Origin: an uncultured Lachnospiraceae bacterium
GTDB taxonomy: Bacteria > Bacillota > Clostridia > Lachnospirales > Lachnospiraceae
NCBI GenBank assembly: GCA_902765725.1
Contig: CACXAT010000015.1
Span: forward strand, 1-64,000
Length of the DNA stretch: 64,000 nucleotides
Direction of reading: 5' to 3'
Part shown: positions 8,896 to 17,807 of the stretch, one piece after another
Position numbering within the stretch: position 1 is the stretch's first letter
Layout: every line of letters begins with the position of its first letter
Notes under the pieces: generated by a model
Databases searched by the model: none
What the model was told of the DNA's origin: nothing
The model's input: only the letters and a program-made list of their open reading frames with translations
Position numbers and translations under genes: made by a program

Positions 8896-9828
8896 TTACA
8901 GAACCTCATCCACATGCACCTCAAGATAGCCGGTTTTCCGGCTGATCAGATGCCGCTGAAGCAGCATGCTCTCCAGTTCATCTGCGATCTCTTCGGATAC
9001 AGATACGATTCTGTCCTTATCGTTCAGACGGTCGGGATGGTATTTCGTCTCTGCCCAGGGCTCCAGGCTGATCTGCTCCTGTGCCAGAGTGCGTATCTTC
9101 CCGCAGAAGACTCCTTCCGTATCCAGCTGCGTCATGGCGCGGAAGGTCCATTTATAATAAGGCGGATATTCTCTTTGCAGCAGAAAATACAGTTCCATCG
9201 CCGCCTGCAGGCCCTGTGCCCTGCACAGCTGTGCTGCCACGATATCGCCCCTGGACATGCACCTGGCGTAATTCACCTGCAGGGCAGCTGAGTATGCATG
9301 CAGCTGTTCTGCGATCCGCGTCCTCCAGACCCGGTCCGGATAATAATCCAGCAGCAGCTTGCGAAATGCGGTGAAAACACCCAGGTCATCCCGGAAGATC
9401 TCCCCGTTCGTGGCTGTTTTGAGACAGGTGTGATCCAGATAATACCACGTACTGTCCGACATTCTGCAGTGTTCCGTATCACAGTCCACCTGCAGGATAT
9501 CTGAATAGAAATCATGGATCGTCATAACGCCTCTTCGCTCCCGAAGGCGTTTCGTATAATAAGAGCGCTGCGTACTGTCAACCAGTTCATTGTAGGCAAT
9601 GGACAGACTGCGGCCAAAGCGTTCCATATCTTCGTCCGTCACCCACAGACAGACACCGGTTCCGAAATCATGATCCCTGGATATTTCGTCATCATATCCA
9701 AAGCAGTCGGAACCTTCCCCCGCGATTCCGACTGCGATCCGGTCTTCATATTCGGGGAATCTGGTATGGATCAGATCCGCCACATACACCTCATAGAACT
9801 TTCTGTTTTTATCGATCACATTACTCAT
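8896..9828 (-). CDS. DUF4037 nucleotidyltransferase-like protein
   Basis: A 310-residue protein matching DUF4037. The N-terminal part carries a nucleotidyltransferase-like active site: GEGSDCFGYDD at 37-47 followed by RDHDFG at 51-56, where D52 and D54 would bind metal. The rest is mostly helical, with ALQVNYARCMSRGD and PPYYKWTFRAM. Relatives in Firmicutes are of unknown substrate. An AAGGAG lies 12 bases before the ATG. It stands alone between the first GH locus and the second GH120 gene, transcribed leftward. The family call is good; function is unknown. Confidence 0.8.
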   Translation of the reverse strand: MSNVIDKNRKFYEVYVADLIHTRFPEYEDRIAVGIAGEGSDCFGYDDEISRDHDFGTGVCLWVTDEDMERFGRSLSIAYNELVDSTQRSYYTKRLRERRGVMTIHDFYSDILQVDCDTEHCRMSDSTWYYLDHTCLKTATNGEIFRDDLGVFTAFRKLLLDYYPDRVWRTRIAEQLHAYSAALQVNYARCMSRGDIVAAQLCRAQGLQAAMELYFLLQREYPPYYKWTFRAMTQLDTEGVFCGKIRTLAQEQISLEPWAETKYHPDRLNDKDRIVSVSEEIADELESMLLQRHLISRKTGYLEVHVDEVL

Positions 9829-10107
9829 AACGGTCAGAATCTCCTTCCGGTCTGAGCATCTTTGTATTATTTAAGTCTCTGTGATAAGGGGTCTTTCCCT
9901 TTTCTCCTACAGTGCCGTGTCCGATCATGATCTTTTTCTTGGACTTTGCATATACCTTCGATACAGATCCGTGTATCATGCATGCGGACAAGAGAAGCTC
10001 CATATATACTGCCTGGCTCAAGATGTCTACACGATTTTATTGTATAATGAAGGGGCAGGTATTATCAATGCATGTACGTGAATTAATATCCGTGAAGGGG
10101 AAGAACT
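9829..10107. promoter_or_regulatory. Intergenic region with a likely -10 before GH120 copy 2
   Basis: A 279-base divergent gap. A perfect TATAAT at 10043-10048 lies about 60 bases before the GH120 start, but no matching -35 is visible, so activator dependence is possible. The GH120 start itself has a clear GAAGGGGAAG site. A leftward frame of 66 residues covering 9821-10021 is not supported by anything else. Confidence 0.4.
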
Positions 10108-12099
10108 ATGAATATCTATGTCAATGCATCTGCAGAACGAGACGGGAACGGATCGCAGGATCTGCCCTTCAGAACGATCAGTGAAGCGGCCAGGATTGCC
10201 CGGCCCGGGGATGTGGTGCTGGTGGAACCGGGCATCTACCGGGAGTATGTGGATCCTGCCTTCTCCGGGACTGAGGAGGAGAGGATCGAATACCGCAGTG
10301 TCCGGCCTCTCGGGGCAGTCATCACGGGAGCGGAGCGGATTCAGAGCTGGGCTCCGTACGAAGGAAATGTGTGGGTGTGCAGGATCCCCAACAGTTTATT
10401 TGCGTCTTACAACCCGTATAAGACGCTGGTTTACGGTGACTGGTATTTTGCCACGCCGGACAAGCATACGGGATGTGTCTACCTGAATGACAGAGCTCTG
10501 TATGAGACCTCTACGCTGGAGGCCTGTCTTGCGGGGGAGGTATATGAATGCAGCTGGGCTGCGGAGGAGTCAGTATATAAATGGTACTGTGAGCAGGACG
10601 CGGAGAAGGATGAGACCGTGATCTATGCCAACTTCCAGGGGTATGACCCGAACCGGGAGAATGTGGAGATCAATGTGCGCCGGGAGTGCTTCTTCCCGTC
10701 TGAAACGGGCAGGAGCTATATCACCGTAAGCGGCTTTGTCATCTGCAAGGCAGCCACCACCTGGGCGCCGCCTGCCGCGTTCCAGGACGCCATGATCGGT
10801 CCCCACTGGTCGAAGGGCTGGATCATCGAGGACTGCGAGATCTACGGAAGCAGGTGCGCCGGCATCGGACTGGGGAAGTACCTGGATCCGGACAATGATC
10901 ATTATTTTACCACTAAATATGTGAAGAGCCCCACCCAGATGGAGCGGGACGCCGTCTGCCGCGGACAGTATCACGGATGGCTGAAGGAGAACATCGGAGG
11001 CCATATCATCCGCAGGAACAATATCCATCACTGCGAGCAGGGCGGCATCATCGGCCGCATGGGCGGTGTGTTCAGTATCATCGAGGATAACCACATCCAT
11101 CACATCAACAACATGATGGAACTTGGCGGCGCGGAGATCGCCGGCATCAAGATGCATGCCGCCATCGACGTAATCATGCGCCGGAACCATATTCATCACT
11201 GCACGATGGGAATCTGGTGCGACTGGGAGGCGCAGGGGACCAGGATTACACAGAATCTGCTGCATGACAACCAGAAGCCTGATTTCGCGAAGCGCCTGAA
11301 GGGCGGCATGATGATGCAGGATATCTTCGTGGAGGTGAGCCATGGGCCGACCTTGATCGACAATAATATCCTGCTGTCGGATGTGAGTCTGCGGTTTGCC
11401 ACCCAGGGCGTGGCCATGGTGCACAACCTGATCTGCGGCGCTCTTACCTGCGTGGGAGACGGGACCGGCCCCAGGTATACGCCGTATCACATTCCGCACC
11501 GCACGGAAGTGATGGGCTTCATGACCATTCTTCACGGGGATGACCGTTTCTACAACAATATCTTCGTGCAGAAGTGGCCCGCTCAGGACGTCGAGATTCC
11601 TTCCGATTCCGATGACAAGGTCTTTACGGAGAACCGCACCGCCGGCACTTTTGAATTTGATGAGTACCCGTCCTGGGAGGAGTGGATCGCCCAGTTTGAC
11701 TTCACGAAGCTTCCCGACATGCAGAAGCTGGCTCCGGTCCATGAGGGCCATCTGCCGGTGTGGTGTGAGGGCAATGTCTACCTGAACGGGGCAAAGCCAG
11801 GCAGGCATGATAAAGACGCTCTGGTGAGCGAAGAGAAGGTCCGGGTGGAGCTGAAGGAAGAGAACGGGCAGTACCGTCTGGAAACGGATCTGTACCGGCA
11901 TCTTCAGGATTTCCATGCACGGATGATCCATTCGGATATTCTCGGAAAGGCCTTCGAACCGGAGGAGAGGTTCGAGAATCCGGACGGCTCCGCCATCCTG
12001 TTTGACAGGGACTATTACGGAGCCCACCGTGGCGCGCGGATCCTGCCCGGACCCTTCGCCCAGGCGGCAGAAGAGATGGCATTTATGGGAGATAATTGA
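10108..12099 (+). CDS. GH120 beta-xylosidase (right-handed parallel beta-helix), copy 2
   Basis: A 663-residue paralogue of the gene at 422-2407, with the same GH120 features and predicted reaction (release of terminal xylose from xylo-oligosaccharides). The core around residues 205-375 differs from copy 1 at only about one position in ten; the N-terminal sixth and the C-terminal quarter are more divergent. The catalytic pair would be D372 (CDWEAQGTR) and E409 (FVEVSHGP), with the same 14-residue insertion between them relative to XylC. There is no signal peptide. A short gap of 21 bases to the radical SAM gene suggests co-transcription. Two copies in one region under different control may reflect different substrates or inducers. 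Confidence 0.88.
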   Translation: MNIYVNASAERDGNGSQDLPFRTISEAARIARPGDVVLVEPGIYREYVDPAFSGTEEERIEYRSVRPLGAVITGAERIQSWAPYEGNVWVCRIPNSLFASYNPYKTLVYGDWYFATPDKHTGCVYLNDRALYETSTLEACLAGEVYECSWAAEESVYKWYCEQDAEKDETVIYANFQGYDPNRENVEINVRRECFFPSETGRSYITVSGFVICKAATTWAPPAAFQDAMIGPHWSKGWIIEDCEIYGSRCAGIGLGKYLDPDNDHYFTTKYVKSPTQMERDAVCRGQYHGWLKENIGGHIIRRNNIHHCEQGGIIGRMGGVFSIIEDNHIHHINNMMELGGAEIAGIKMHAAIDVIMRRNHIHHCTMGIWCDWEAQGTRITQNLLHDNQKPDFAKRLKGGMMMQDIFVEVSHGPTLIDNNILLSDVSLRFATQGVAMVHNLICGALTCVGDGTGPRYTPYHIPHRTEVMGFMTILHGDDRFYNNIFVQKWPAQDVEIPSDSDDKVFTENRTAGTFEFDEYPSWEEWIAQFDFTKLPDMQKLAPVHEGHLPVWCEGNVYLNGAKPGRHDKDALVSEEKVRVELKEENGQYRLETDLYRHLQDFHARMIHSDILGKAFEPEERFENPDGSAILFDRDYYGAHRGARILPGPFAQAAEEMAFMGDN

Positions 12100-12120
12100 T
12101 CCTATTTGGAGATGGACAGT

Positions 12121-13698
12121 ATGCCAAGAGAACAGATCCTACTGGTTGCATTAAACGCAAAATACATTCATTCCAATCCGGCAGTGTATTCCCTGGCGGC
12201 CTGTGCGAACGCGGTCAGTGACAATGTGTCGATCGCGGAATTCACGATCAATGACCGCTATGAGGATGTCCTGAGGGGCATCCTTCTGAGAAGGCCTCAG
12301 GTAATCGGCTTCTCGGTGTATATCTGGAATGTGGAATTCATGAAGCAGCTCATGGAGGACATTCACCATATCGCGCCGTCGATCCGCCTGATGGCAGGCG
12401 GGCCCGAGGCATCCAATGATCCGCAGACCTATCTGGAGTGGTGCGAGCTTGTGATGCTGGGGGAAGGGGAGAGGAATATTCAGACCATTGCGGCCTGTGT
12501 CAGGGATCAGGCAGCCATCCCTCTGGAGAAAATGGAAGGTGTCGCCTACAGGGATCCGGAGCTGGTCATCCACGCGCCCGGGCCGGCCTGCGCCGCGGAC
12601 ATGGATCAGATTCCGTTTTTGTACAGTGATCTGGAGCCCTTTGAGAACCGCATCATCTACTATGAATCCAGCAGGGGATGTCCATTTCGCTGCAGCTACT
12701 GTCTGTCCTCGATAGAGAAACGGGTGCGCTTTCGCAGCATGGATCTCGTACGGTCGGAACTGCAGTATTTTCTGGATCAGAGAGTGAAGCAGGTCAAGTT
12801 CATCGACAGGACCTTCAACAGCTCTTCAAAGAGATCTCTGGAGATCTGGACATACATTAAAGAACATGATAACGGCGTGACGAATTTTCATTTTGAGATC
12901 GGCGCCGACCTGCTGACGGATGAAGAGCTGAGCCTCCTGTCCACTCTGCGGCCGGGGCTGGTACAGCTGGAGATCGGGATCCAGAGTACCCATGAGCCCA
13001 CGATGGAGGCGATCCACAGGACCGCGGACAACAGCCGGATCCTGAGCAATGTTCGGCAGCTTCGAAAACCTTACAATATCAATCTGCACACGGACCTGAT
13101 CGCGGGACTTCCCCGGGAGGACTATGCCCGCTTCCAGAAGTCCTTCAACGACATCTATCCTCTGTACGCGGACCAGCTGCAGCTGGGATTCCTGAAGGTC
13201 CTGAAGGGGACGGAGATGTACGAGCGAAGGGATGAGTACGGGCTGGTCTTCAGCTCCAGGCAGCCCTATGAGATCTTTGCCACAAAATGGATCAGCTATG
13301 AGGAGATCGCTGCGCTGCACAGGGTGTGCGATGCCGTGGAGCTGTTTTACAACTCGCAGATGTTTTGCCGCAGTCTGATGTACCTGGAGCAGTTTTTCGA
13401 CTCTCCCTTTGCCATGTACGAGTCCCTCGCTCAGTACCTGGACCGGCATCATCTGGCGGGAGTGGGGATCAGCGTGAAGAAGAAGTATGACATTCTGGAG
13501 GCCTTCGGAAGAGAGCACGGGGCCCCGGAGACGCTGGGGCTGTGGATCCATTTCGATCAGATGCTCCACACCCATCAGAGCCGGCGCATGACTGCCCGGG
13601 AGACCTTCCCCTGGCCTGAGGGGGAGAAGACCTATGTATTTGATTATACGAAGATGCATCCGGTCACCGGTGAGGCTGCCTGCACTGTGCAGGCCTGA
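12121..13698 (+). CDS. B12-binding radical SAM protein with DUF4080
   Basis: About 525 residues. The first ~130 form a cobalamin-binding-like Rossmann domain (ILLVALNAKYIHSNPAVYSL, later AGGPEASNDPQ and LGEGE). The radical SAM barrel follows, with the iron-sulfur motif CPFRCSYC (cysteines at about 187, 191 and 194). The C-terminal ~200 residues fit DUF4080 (FNDIYPLYADQLQLGFLK, KGTEMYERRDEYG). The start at ATG 12121 is chosen because TTTGGAG lies 8-9 bases upstream; TTG 12106 and ATG 12112 are in frame too. DUF4080 proteins are common in Clostridia and their substrate is not known to me. The gene sits between GH120 and GH3, and its 3' end faces GH3 with only seven bases between. Confidence 0.85.
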   Translation: MPREQILLVALNAKYIHSNPAVYSLAACANAVSDNVSIAEFTINDRYEDVLRGILLRRPQVIGFSVYIWNVEFMKQLMEDIHHIAPSIRLMAGGPEASNDPQTYLEWCELVMLGEGERNIQTIAACVRDQAAIPLEKMEGVAYRDPELVIHAPGPACAADMDQIPFLYSDLEPFENRIIYYESSRGCPFRCSYCLSSIEKRVRFRSMDLVRSELQYFLDQRVKQVKFIDRTFNSSSKRSLEIWTYIKEHDNGVTNFHFEIGADLLTDEELSLLSTLRPGLVQLEIGIQSTHEPTMEAIHRTADNSRILSNVRQLRKPYNINLHTDLIAGLPREDYARFQKSFNDIYPLYADQLQLGFLKVLKGTEMYERRDEYGLVFSSRQPYEIFATKWISYEEIAALHRVCDAVELFYNSQMFCRSLMYLEQFFDSPFAMYESLAQYLDRHHLAGVGISVKKKYDILEAFGREHGAPETLGLWIHFDQMLHTHQSRRMTARETFPWPEGEKTYVFDYTKMHPVTGEAACTVQA

Positions 13699-13705
13699 GC
13701 CTTTT

Positions 13706-15868
13706 TCAGTTTTCCTGATAAGAGATCTTCATGCACGGCTCTCCCGTCAGCTTCTCGCTTCTGGGATCCGGCTGCGAGAAGCCGGCATAGATTGAGAAGC
13801 TGTGGCTTCGGACCGCGCGCACCCCGTCTTCGTCGACGCTTGTAAATGCGCGCCGCCGGATCCGGATCTCTGTGTGAGCATCCCCGCCTGCAGGGACGCT
13901 CACGCGGCCCTTCCAGCACAGTGACGGGTTCGGGACCGCCAGCTCATAGCCTTCATCCTTCAGATAGACCTGGAGCACGTCTGAAACCTCCTGTGCTCCG
14001 GGGTTGTGGATGGATGCCTCCAGGACAAGGCAGTCCTCGTCCAGGTTTTCGCAGTTTTGATCGGGGCTGCTGCCATCCGGAAGGAGCCCTCCGCCGATTC
14101 TGTCCTTTACCTTCAGGCCCTTCACCTGCAGCTTCCCGTAGGTCAGCCCGTAGCCGAAGGGATACAGAGGCGTTCCCTCGAAATAGCGGTAGGTGCGGTT
14201 CTTCATGGAGTAATCCGTGAAGGGGGGGAGATCGTCGCTGCTCTGGTAGAATGTGACCGGGAGCTTGCCAGTAGGCGCGTACAGGCCAAAGAGCATCTGT
14301 GCCAGGTCAAGGCCGCCCCGGGCTCCGGGGTACCAGGCCTGCACTACGGCCGAGGCCTTCTCATCGGCCAGGCGAAGATCCATGGCGCTTCCCGTCATGT
14401 TGATGACAATCACAGGCTTGCCGCAGGAGAGTACCTGCTCCATGAGCCGGACCTGGGATGCGGGGAAGCTCAGGGACAGCTTGTCGCCGGAGGCGTCCGC
14501 ATTGCCGGTGTCGCCTTCCTCGCCTTCCATGGTCTCATCCAGACCAACCACCAGGATCACCAGATCACTGTAATCACACACTGTCGCAGCCTCAGAGAGC
14601 CGGTCTCCGCCGCTCTCCTGAGAGAGGTTCTCCACATTGTCCTTCCACAGATGGCAGCCCTGGGAATACAGGATCCTCACATCGTCTCCGACGGTGCGGC
14701 GGATGCCCTCCAGCACGGTGATGTATTCGGAGGAGGTGCCGTGATAATTGCCGACCAGAGCGGCTCTGCTGTCTGCGTTCGGACCGATCACGCCGATGGT
14801 TTTCAGCTTCCCCTTCTCAAGGGGGAGAATGCCGTCATTCTTCAGGAGCACGAAGCTCTCCTGCGCGGCCCTGTGTGCCAGCGCGATGTGCTCCGGTGAC
14901 TCAACAACGGTATAGGGGATCTGGTCGTAGGGCGTCTCATCGAACATGCCCAGCAGGAAGCGGGTGGTGAACAGGCGGATGCAGGACTGCGTGATGTAGG
15001 ATTCATCCAGCAGGCCCTCGTGGTATGCGTTCAGGATCCTCTCGTAGGTGCAGCCGCAGTTGAGGTCGCAACCGGCTTCCAGCGCCATCTTGACGGATTC
15101 CTCCGGGCGGGATGTGACCTTATGCTCCTCATGGAAATCCCTGACTGCCCAGCAGTCGGAGACGAAGTGGCCCTCAAAGCCCCATTTCCCGCGCAGGTAC
15201 TGCATCAGCTCCCTGCTCGCGCAGCAGGGCTCGCCGTTGGTCCGGTTGTAGGCGCCCATGACCGCCTCCACATTTCCTTCCTTCACGCAGGCTTCAAAGG
15301 CCGGAAGATAGGTCTCCTCCATATCCTTCCTGGAAGCCACGGCATTAAAATGATGGCGCTCCGCCTCCGGTCCGGAATGGACCGCGAAATGCTTTGCGCA
15401 GGCTGCAGTCTTCAGAAACGGACCGTCTCCCTGAAGACCCTTCACATAGCGCACGCCCAGTCTGGACGTGAGATAGGGATCCTCTCCGTAGGTCTCATGT
15501 CCGCGGCCCCACCTGGGATCGCGGAAGATGTTTACATTCGGAGACCACACGGTGATCCCCTTGTAGATATCCCGGTCACCCCGCCTGGACTGTTCATTGT
15601 ATTTGGCGCGGGCCTCTTCGGCGACACTTCCGCCGATCTCCTCTGCCAGGTCCTCATCGAAGGTCGCCGCCATTGCGATCGCCTGCGGGAAGACGGTAGC
15701 CGTGCCGGCTCTTGCCACCCCGTGCAGCGCCTCATTCCACCAGTTATAGGCCGGAATGGACAGCCGTTCTATCGCGTCGGCGCCAAAGCGCAGCTGTGAA
15801 GCCTTTTCCTCGATCGTCATCTGTGCAACCAACTCTGATGCCTTCTGCCTTGCTTCCTGTCTGGTCAT
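13706..15868 (-). CDS. GH3 beta-glycosidase (beta-xylosidase/beta-glucosidase)
   Basis: A 720-residue cytoplasmic GH3 enzyme with the usual three parts: (beta/alpha)8 domain at ~1-330, alpha/beta sandwich at ~360-580, and a C-terminal fibronectin-III-like domain. Visible features are YNWWNEALHGVARAG at 41-55, the KH pair at 159-160, the nucleophile in VSDCW (D238) and GRGHETYGEDPYLTS. The WNEALHG signature and the tryptophan after SDC are more typical of the xylosidase side of GH3. The frame continues 128 residues upstream, but those overlap the divergent AraC gene and look non-coding; ATG 15868 has AGGAG nine bases before it. There is no signal peptide. It fits the same role as the GH120 enzymes. 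Confidence 0.9.
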   Translation of the reverse strand: MTRQEARQKASELVAQMTIEEKASQLRFGADAIERLSIPAYNWWNEALHGVARAGTATVFPQAIAMAATFDEDLAEEIGGSVAEEARAKYNEQSRRGDRDIYKGITVWSPNVNIFRDPRWGRGHETYGEDPYLTSRLGVRYVKGLQGDGPFLKTAACAKHFAVHSGPEAERHHFNAVASRKDMEETYLPAFEACVKEGNVEAVMGAYNRTNGEPCCASRELMQYLRGKWGFEGHFVSDCWAVRDFHEEHKVTSRPEESVKMALEAGCDLNCGCTYERILNAYHEGLLDESYITQSCIRLFTTRFLLGMFDETPYDQIPYTVVESPEHIALAHRAAQESFVLLKNDGILPLEKGKLKTIGVIGPNADSRAALVGNYHGTSSEYITVLEGIRRTVGDDVRILYSQGCHLWKDNVENLSQESGGDRLSEAATVCDYSDLVILVVGLDETMEGEEGDTGNADASGDKLSLSFPASQVRLMEQVLSCGKPVIVINMTGSAMDLRLADEKASAVVQAWYPGARGGLDLAQMLFGLYAPTGKLPVTFYQSSDDLPPFTDYSMKNRTYRYFEGTPLYPFGYGLTYGKLQVKGLKVKDRIGGGLLPDGSSPDQNCENLDEDCLVLEASIHNPGAQEVSDVLQVYLKDEGYELAVPNPSLCWKGRVSVPAGGDAHTEIRIRRRAFTSVDEDGVRAVRSHSFSIYAGFSQPDPRSEKLTGEPCMKISYQEN

Positions 15869-15884
15869 AGCGGAGTACTCCTGT

Positions 15885-15912
15885 TTGAGAATAATAACAA
15901 CTGTGATATAAT
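15885..15912 (+). promoter_or_regulatory. Promoter of the second AraC gene
   Basis: TTGAGA at 15885-15890 and a perfect TATAAT at 15907-15912 are 16 bases apart, about 55 bases before the AraC start at 15968. Both hexamers lie in the GH3 leader on the opposite strand. Confidence 0.6.
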
Positions 15913-15925
15913 TATTTGGGTGCGT

Positions 15926-15943
15926 TGTCTGCCGCGGCAGACA
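15926..15943. promoter_or_regulatory. 18-bp perfect palindrome, likely operator
   Basis: TGTCTGCCGCGGCAGACA is a perfect inverted repeat without spacer. It lies just after the expected transcription start of the AraC promoter and before its ribosome binding site, in the gap shared with the divergent GH3 gene. AraC proteins usually bind direct repeats, so a different repressor may act here. Confidence 0.5.
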
Positions 15944-15967
15944 GTCTTGTGAGCGGGGTGGAAGAAT

Positions 15968-16921
15968 ATGACAATGAATCGCCAGATCACTGCTTCTGAT
16001 AATATCTATCATCAGCCGATCCGGGAATATGTCGGACGTGCCATGGAGGGCACGCTGGAACAGGTCGATTATGTTCCGCAGAGCCATCTTCGCATCTGGT
16101 ACAACACACAGCCGGAAGGGTATGCCCTTCATTATCATGACGCGCTTGAGATCATCATGGTGAAGGAGAACAGATATCCTCTGACGATTCTGGATAAGGA
16201 ATATATTCTGGAACCGGGAGATATCTGCGTCATTCCATCCCGGGCGCTTCATAAGCTGGAGGGCGGACCGGGATCCAGATTCATACTGCTGCTGGATCTG
16301 GGGCCTTTATCGTCCTATTCTGACTTTCACGCACTGGAACCTGTTCTGATGCGGCCCTGGCTCTTTAACGAGCGGTCGCTGCCGGAACTGTACCAGAAAC
16401 TGAATCAGGAACTGTCCGAGGTCATCTCCATCTATTTCTCCGGAGATGATATGTGGGAGCTGGCGATCTACTCCAGGCTTCTCCATTTACTGGAGCTCGC
16501 CGGAAAGTACTACCTGCGCAGGAGAAAGGACCCTTCTCCGGGCTCCTCCGACCTGTCACAGATCAATTATGAGAAGTTCGCCAGGCTCATGAACTATATT
16601 GACACACACTACGCCGAGCCCCTGACACTGGAGTGGGCTGCCGACTATGTGGGGTTTTCGAAATTTCATTTTCACAGGCTTTTCAAGGATTACGCCGGCA
16701 TCACGTTCCATGATCACCTTATGAACAAGCGGATCCAGGTCGCCCAGTCTCTGCTGGGTACGGACCTGTCCATTACCGAGATCGCTTTCAGATCCGGCTT
16801 TACCAACAGTTCTTCCTTTGGCCGCGTCTTCCGCAGTCAGACAGGGATGTCCCCCTCCGCCTACCGGAAGAAGCGGGAAACCGTGGATTCCCACGGCAGA
16901 AGCAATTATATACACCCATAA
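15968..16921 (+). CDS. AraC-family regulator with cupin sensor domain
   Basis: A 317-residue regulator. The N-terminal half is a cupin-type sugar-sensing domain (YALHYHDALEIIMV near 55-68, then LEPGDICVIPSRALHKLEG near 92-110). The last ~100 residues are a double helix-turn-helix: LTLEWAADYVGFSKFHFHRLF and LSITEIAFRSGFTNSSSFGRV, ending in the typical QTGMSPSAYRK. The start has GGGGTGGAAG upstream. It is divergent from GH3 and convergent with the second CUT1 operon, so it may control both. This is the classical AraC layout, unlike the longer AraC protein at 6992. Confidence 0.93.
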   Translation: MTMNRQITASDNIYHQPIREYVGRAMEGTLEQVDYVPQSHLRIWYNTQPEGYALHYHDALEIIMVKENRYPLTILDKEYILEPGDICVIPSRALHKLEGGPGSRFILLLDLGPLSSYSDFHALEPVLMRPWLFNERSLPELYQKLNQELSEVISIYFSGDDMWELAIYSRLLHLLELAGKYYLRRRKDPSPGSSDLSQINYEKFARLMNYIDTHYAEPLTLEWAADYVGFSKFHFHRLFKDYAGITFHDHLMNKRIQVAQSLLGTDLSITEIAFRSGFTNSSSFGRVFRSQTGMSPSAYRKKRETVDSHGRSNYIHP

Positions 16922-16926
16922 ATCCT

Positions 16927-16962
16927 GTCTCCGGACCCCTGAAAGGATCCGGAGACTTTTTT
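16927..16962 (+). terminator. Terminator between AraC gene and CUT1 operon
   Basis: GTCTCCGGA (16927-16935) pairs with TCCGGAGAC (16948-16956) and is followed directly by six T residues. It ends the AraC transcript in a 49-base gap between converging genes. Confidence 0.85.
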
Positions 16963-16970
16963 GTGCATTG

Positions 16971-17807
16971 TCAGCCCTTGACACCGCCGAGGGCAACACC
17001 TGCGATAATGTACCGCGACAGGAAGAGATATACGATGATCAGCGGGACCGCTGTCAGCGTCAGGCCCATGTAGACTGCGCCGTATTCCGTCTTGTAGATG
17101 TCGCCGCGCAGCAGCGAGATCATGATCGGAAGCGTATACTTCTTCTGGTTGGTCAGCAGAACCAGCGGGCGGAACAGGTCGTTCCAGCTGTTTACGAAGG
17201 TGAAGATCGCCTGAGTGGCGATGGCCGGCTTCATCAGCGGAAGAACGATGCTGTTGAAGATACGGAATTCCCTGGCGCCGTCGATTCTGGCCGACTGTAC
17301 GATCTCAGGCGAGAGCGCCGGCTTCAGGTACTGTCTCATGAAGAAGACCATGGACGGTGAGGCGATGGCCGGCAGGATCAGCACCAGCAGGTGGTTCGTC
17401 ATATGGACCTTGTAGACCATCTGATAGAAACCGATCAGCGTGATCTGTGCCGGGATCATCATGATCGCCATGATGAAGCTGAAGAACGCGTCGCGCAGTT
17501 TCCACTCATAGATGACCAGGGCATAGGCCGTCATGGAAGAGAAGTAGGTTGCCAGTGCAGTGACTCCTACAGATACGATCAGGGAGTTCATCAGGCCGAC
17601 GGCCGGATTGAAGCTCTTTCCTGTCAGGATCTGGAAGTTCTTCAATGCATAGGTAGATGGAATGAAGGAGACTGCGTGCTGCTGGATCTGCGTTGTGGAC
17701 CGCGTCGAGTTCACGATCATGATCACGAAGGGCATGACGCTCAGGATAGCCAGAATTACGCAGATGATAAAGATGATCGTCTTCTTCCCGGTATGATTCT
17801 TTTTCAT
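16971..17807 (-). CDS. Carbohydrate ABC transporter permease, MalG type
   Basis: The second membrane subunit of the second CUT1 importer, 278 residues, about six membrane helices with the first at ~10-31. The coupling loop reads PEIVQSARIDGAREF followed by NSIVLPLMKPA. It overlaps the MalF-type gene by four bases (ATGA). As in the first locus there is no ATPase gene. It is the last gene of the operon and faces the AraC terminator. Confidence 0.93.
   Translation of the reverse strand: MKKNHTGKKTIIFIICVILAILSVMPFVIMIVNSTRSTTQIQQHAVSFIPSTYALKNFQILTGKSFNPAVGLMNSLIVSVGVTALATYFSSMTAYALVIYEWKLRDAFFSFIMAIMMIPAQITLIGFYQMVYKVHMTNHLLVLILPAIASPSMVFFMRQYLKPALSPEIVQSARIDGAREFRIFNSIVLPLMKPAIATQAIFTFVNSWNDLFRPLVLLTNQKKYTLPIMISLLRGDIYKTEYGAVYMGLTLTAVPLIIVYLFLSRYIIAGVALGGVKG

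Noticed and set aside
9821..10021. 66-residue leftward frame upstream of the DUF4037 gene
   Set aside because: It overlaps the DUF4037 start by eight bases and has no recognisable domain or convincing start; possible but unsupported.
10570..12027. 485-residue open frame antisense to the second GH120 gene
   Set aside because: A by-product of the GC-rich coding strand; the sequence is low in structure and has no homology I recognise.
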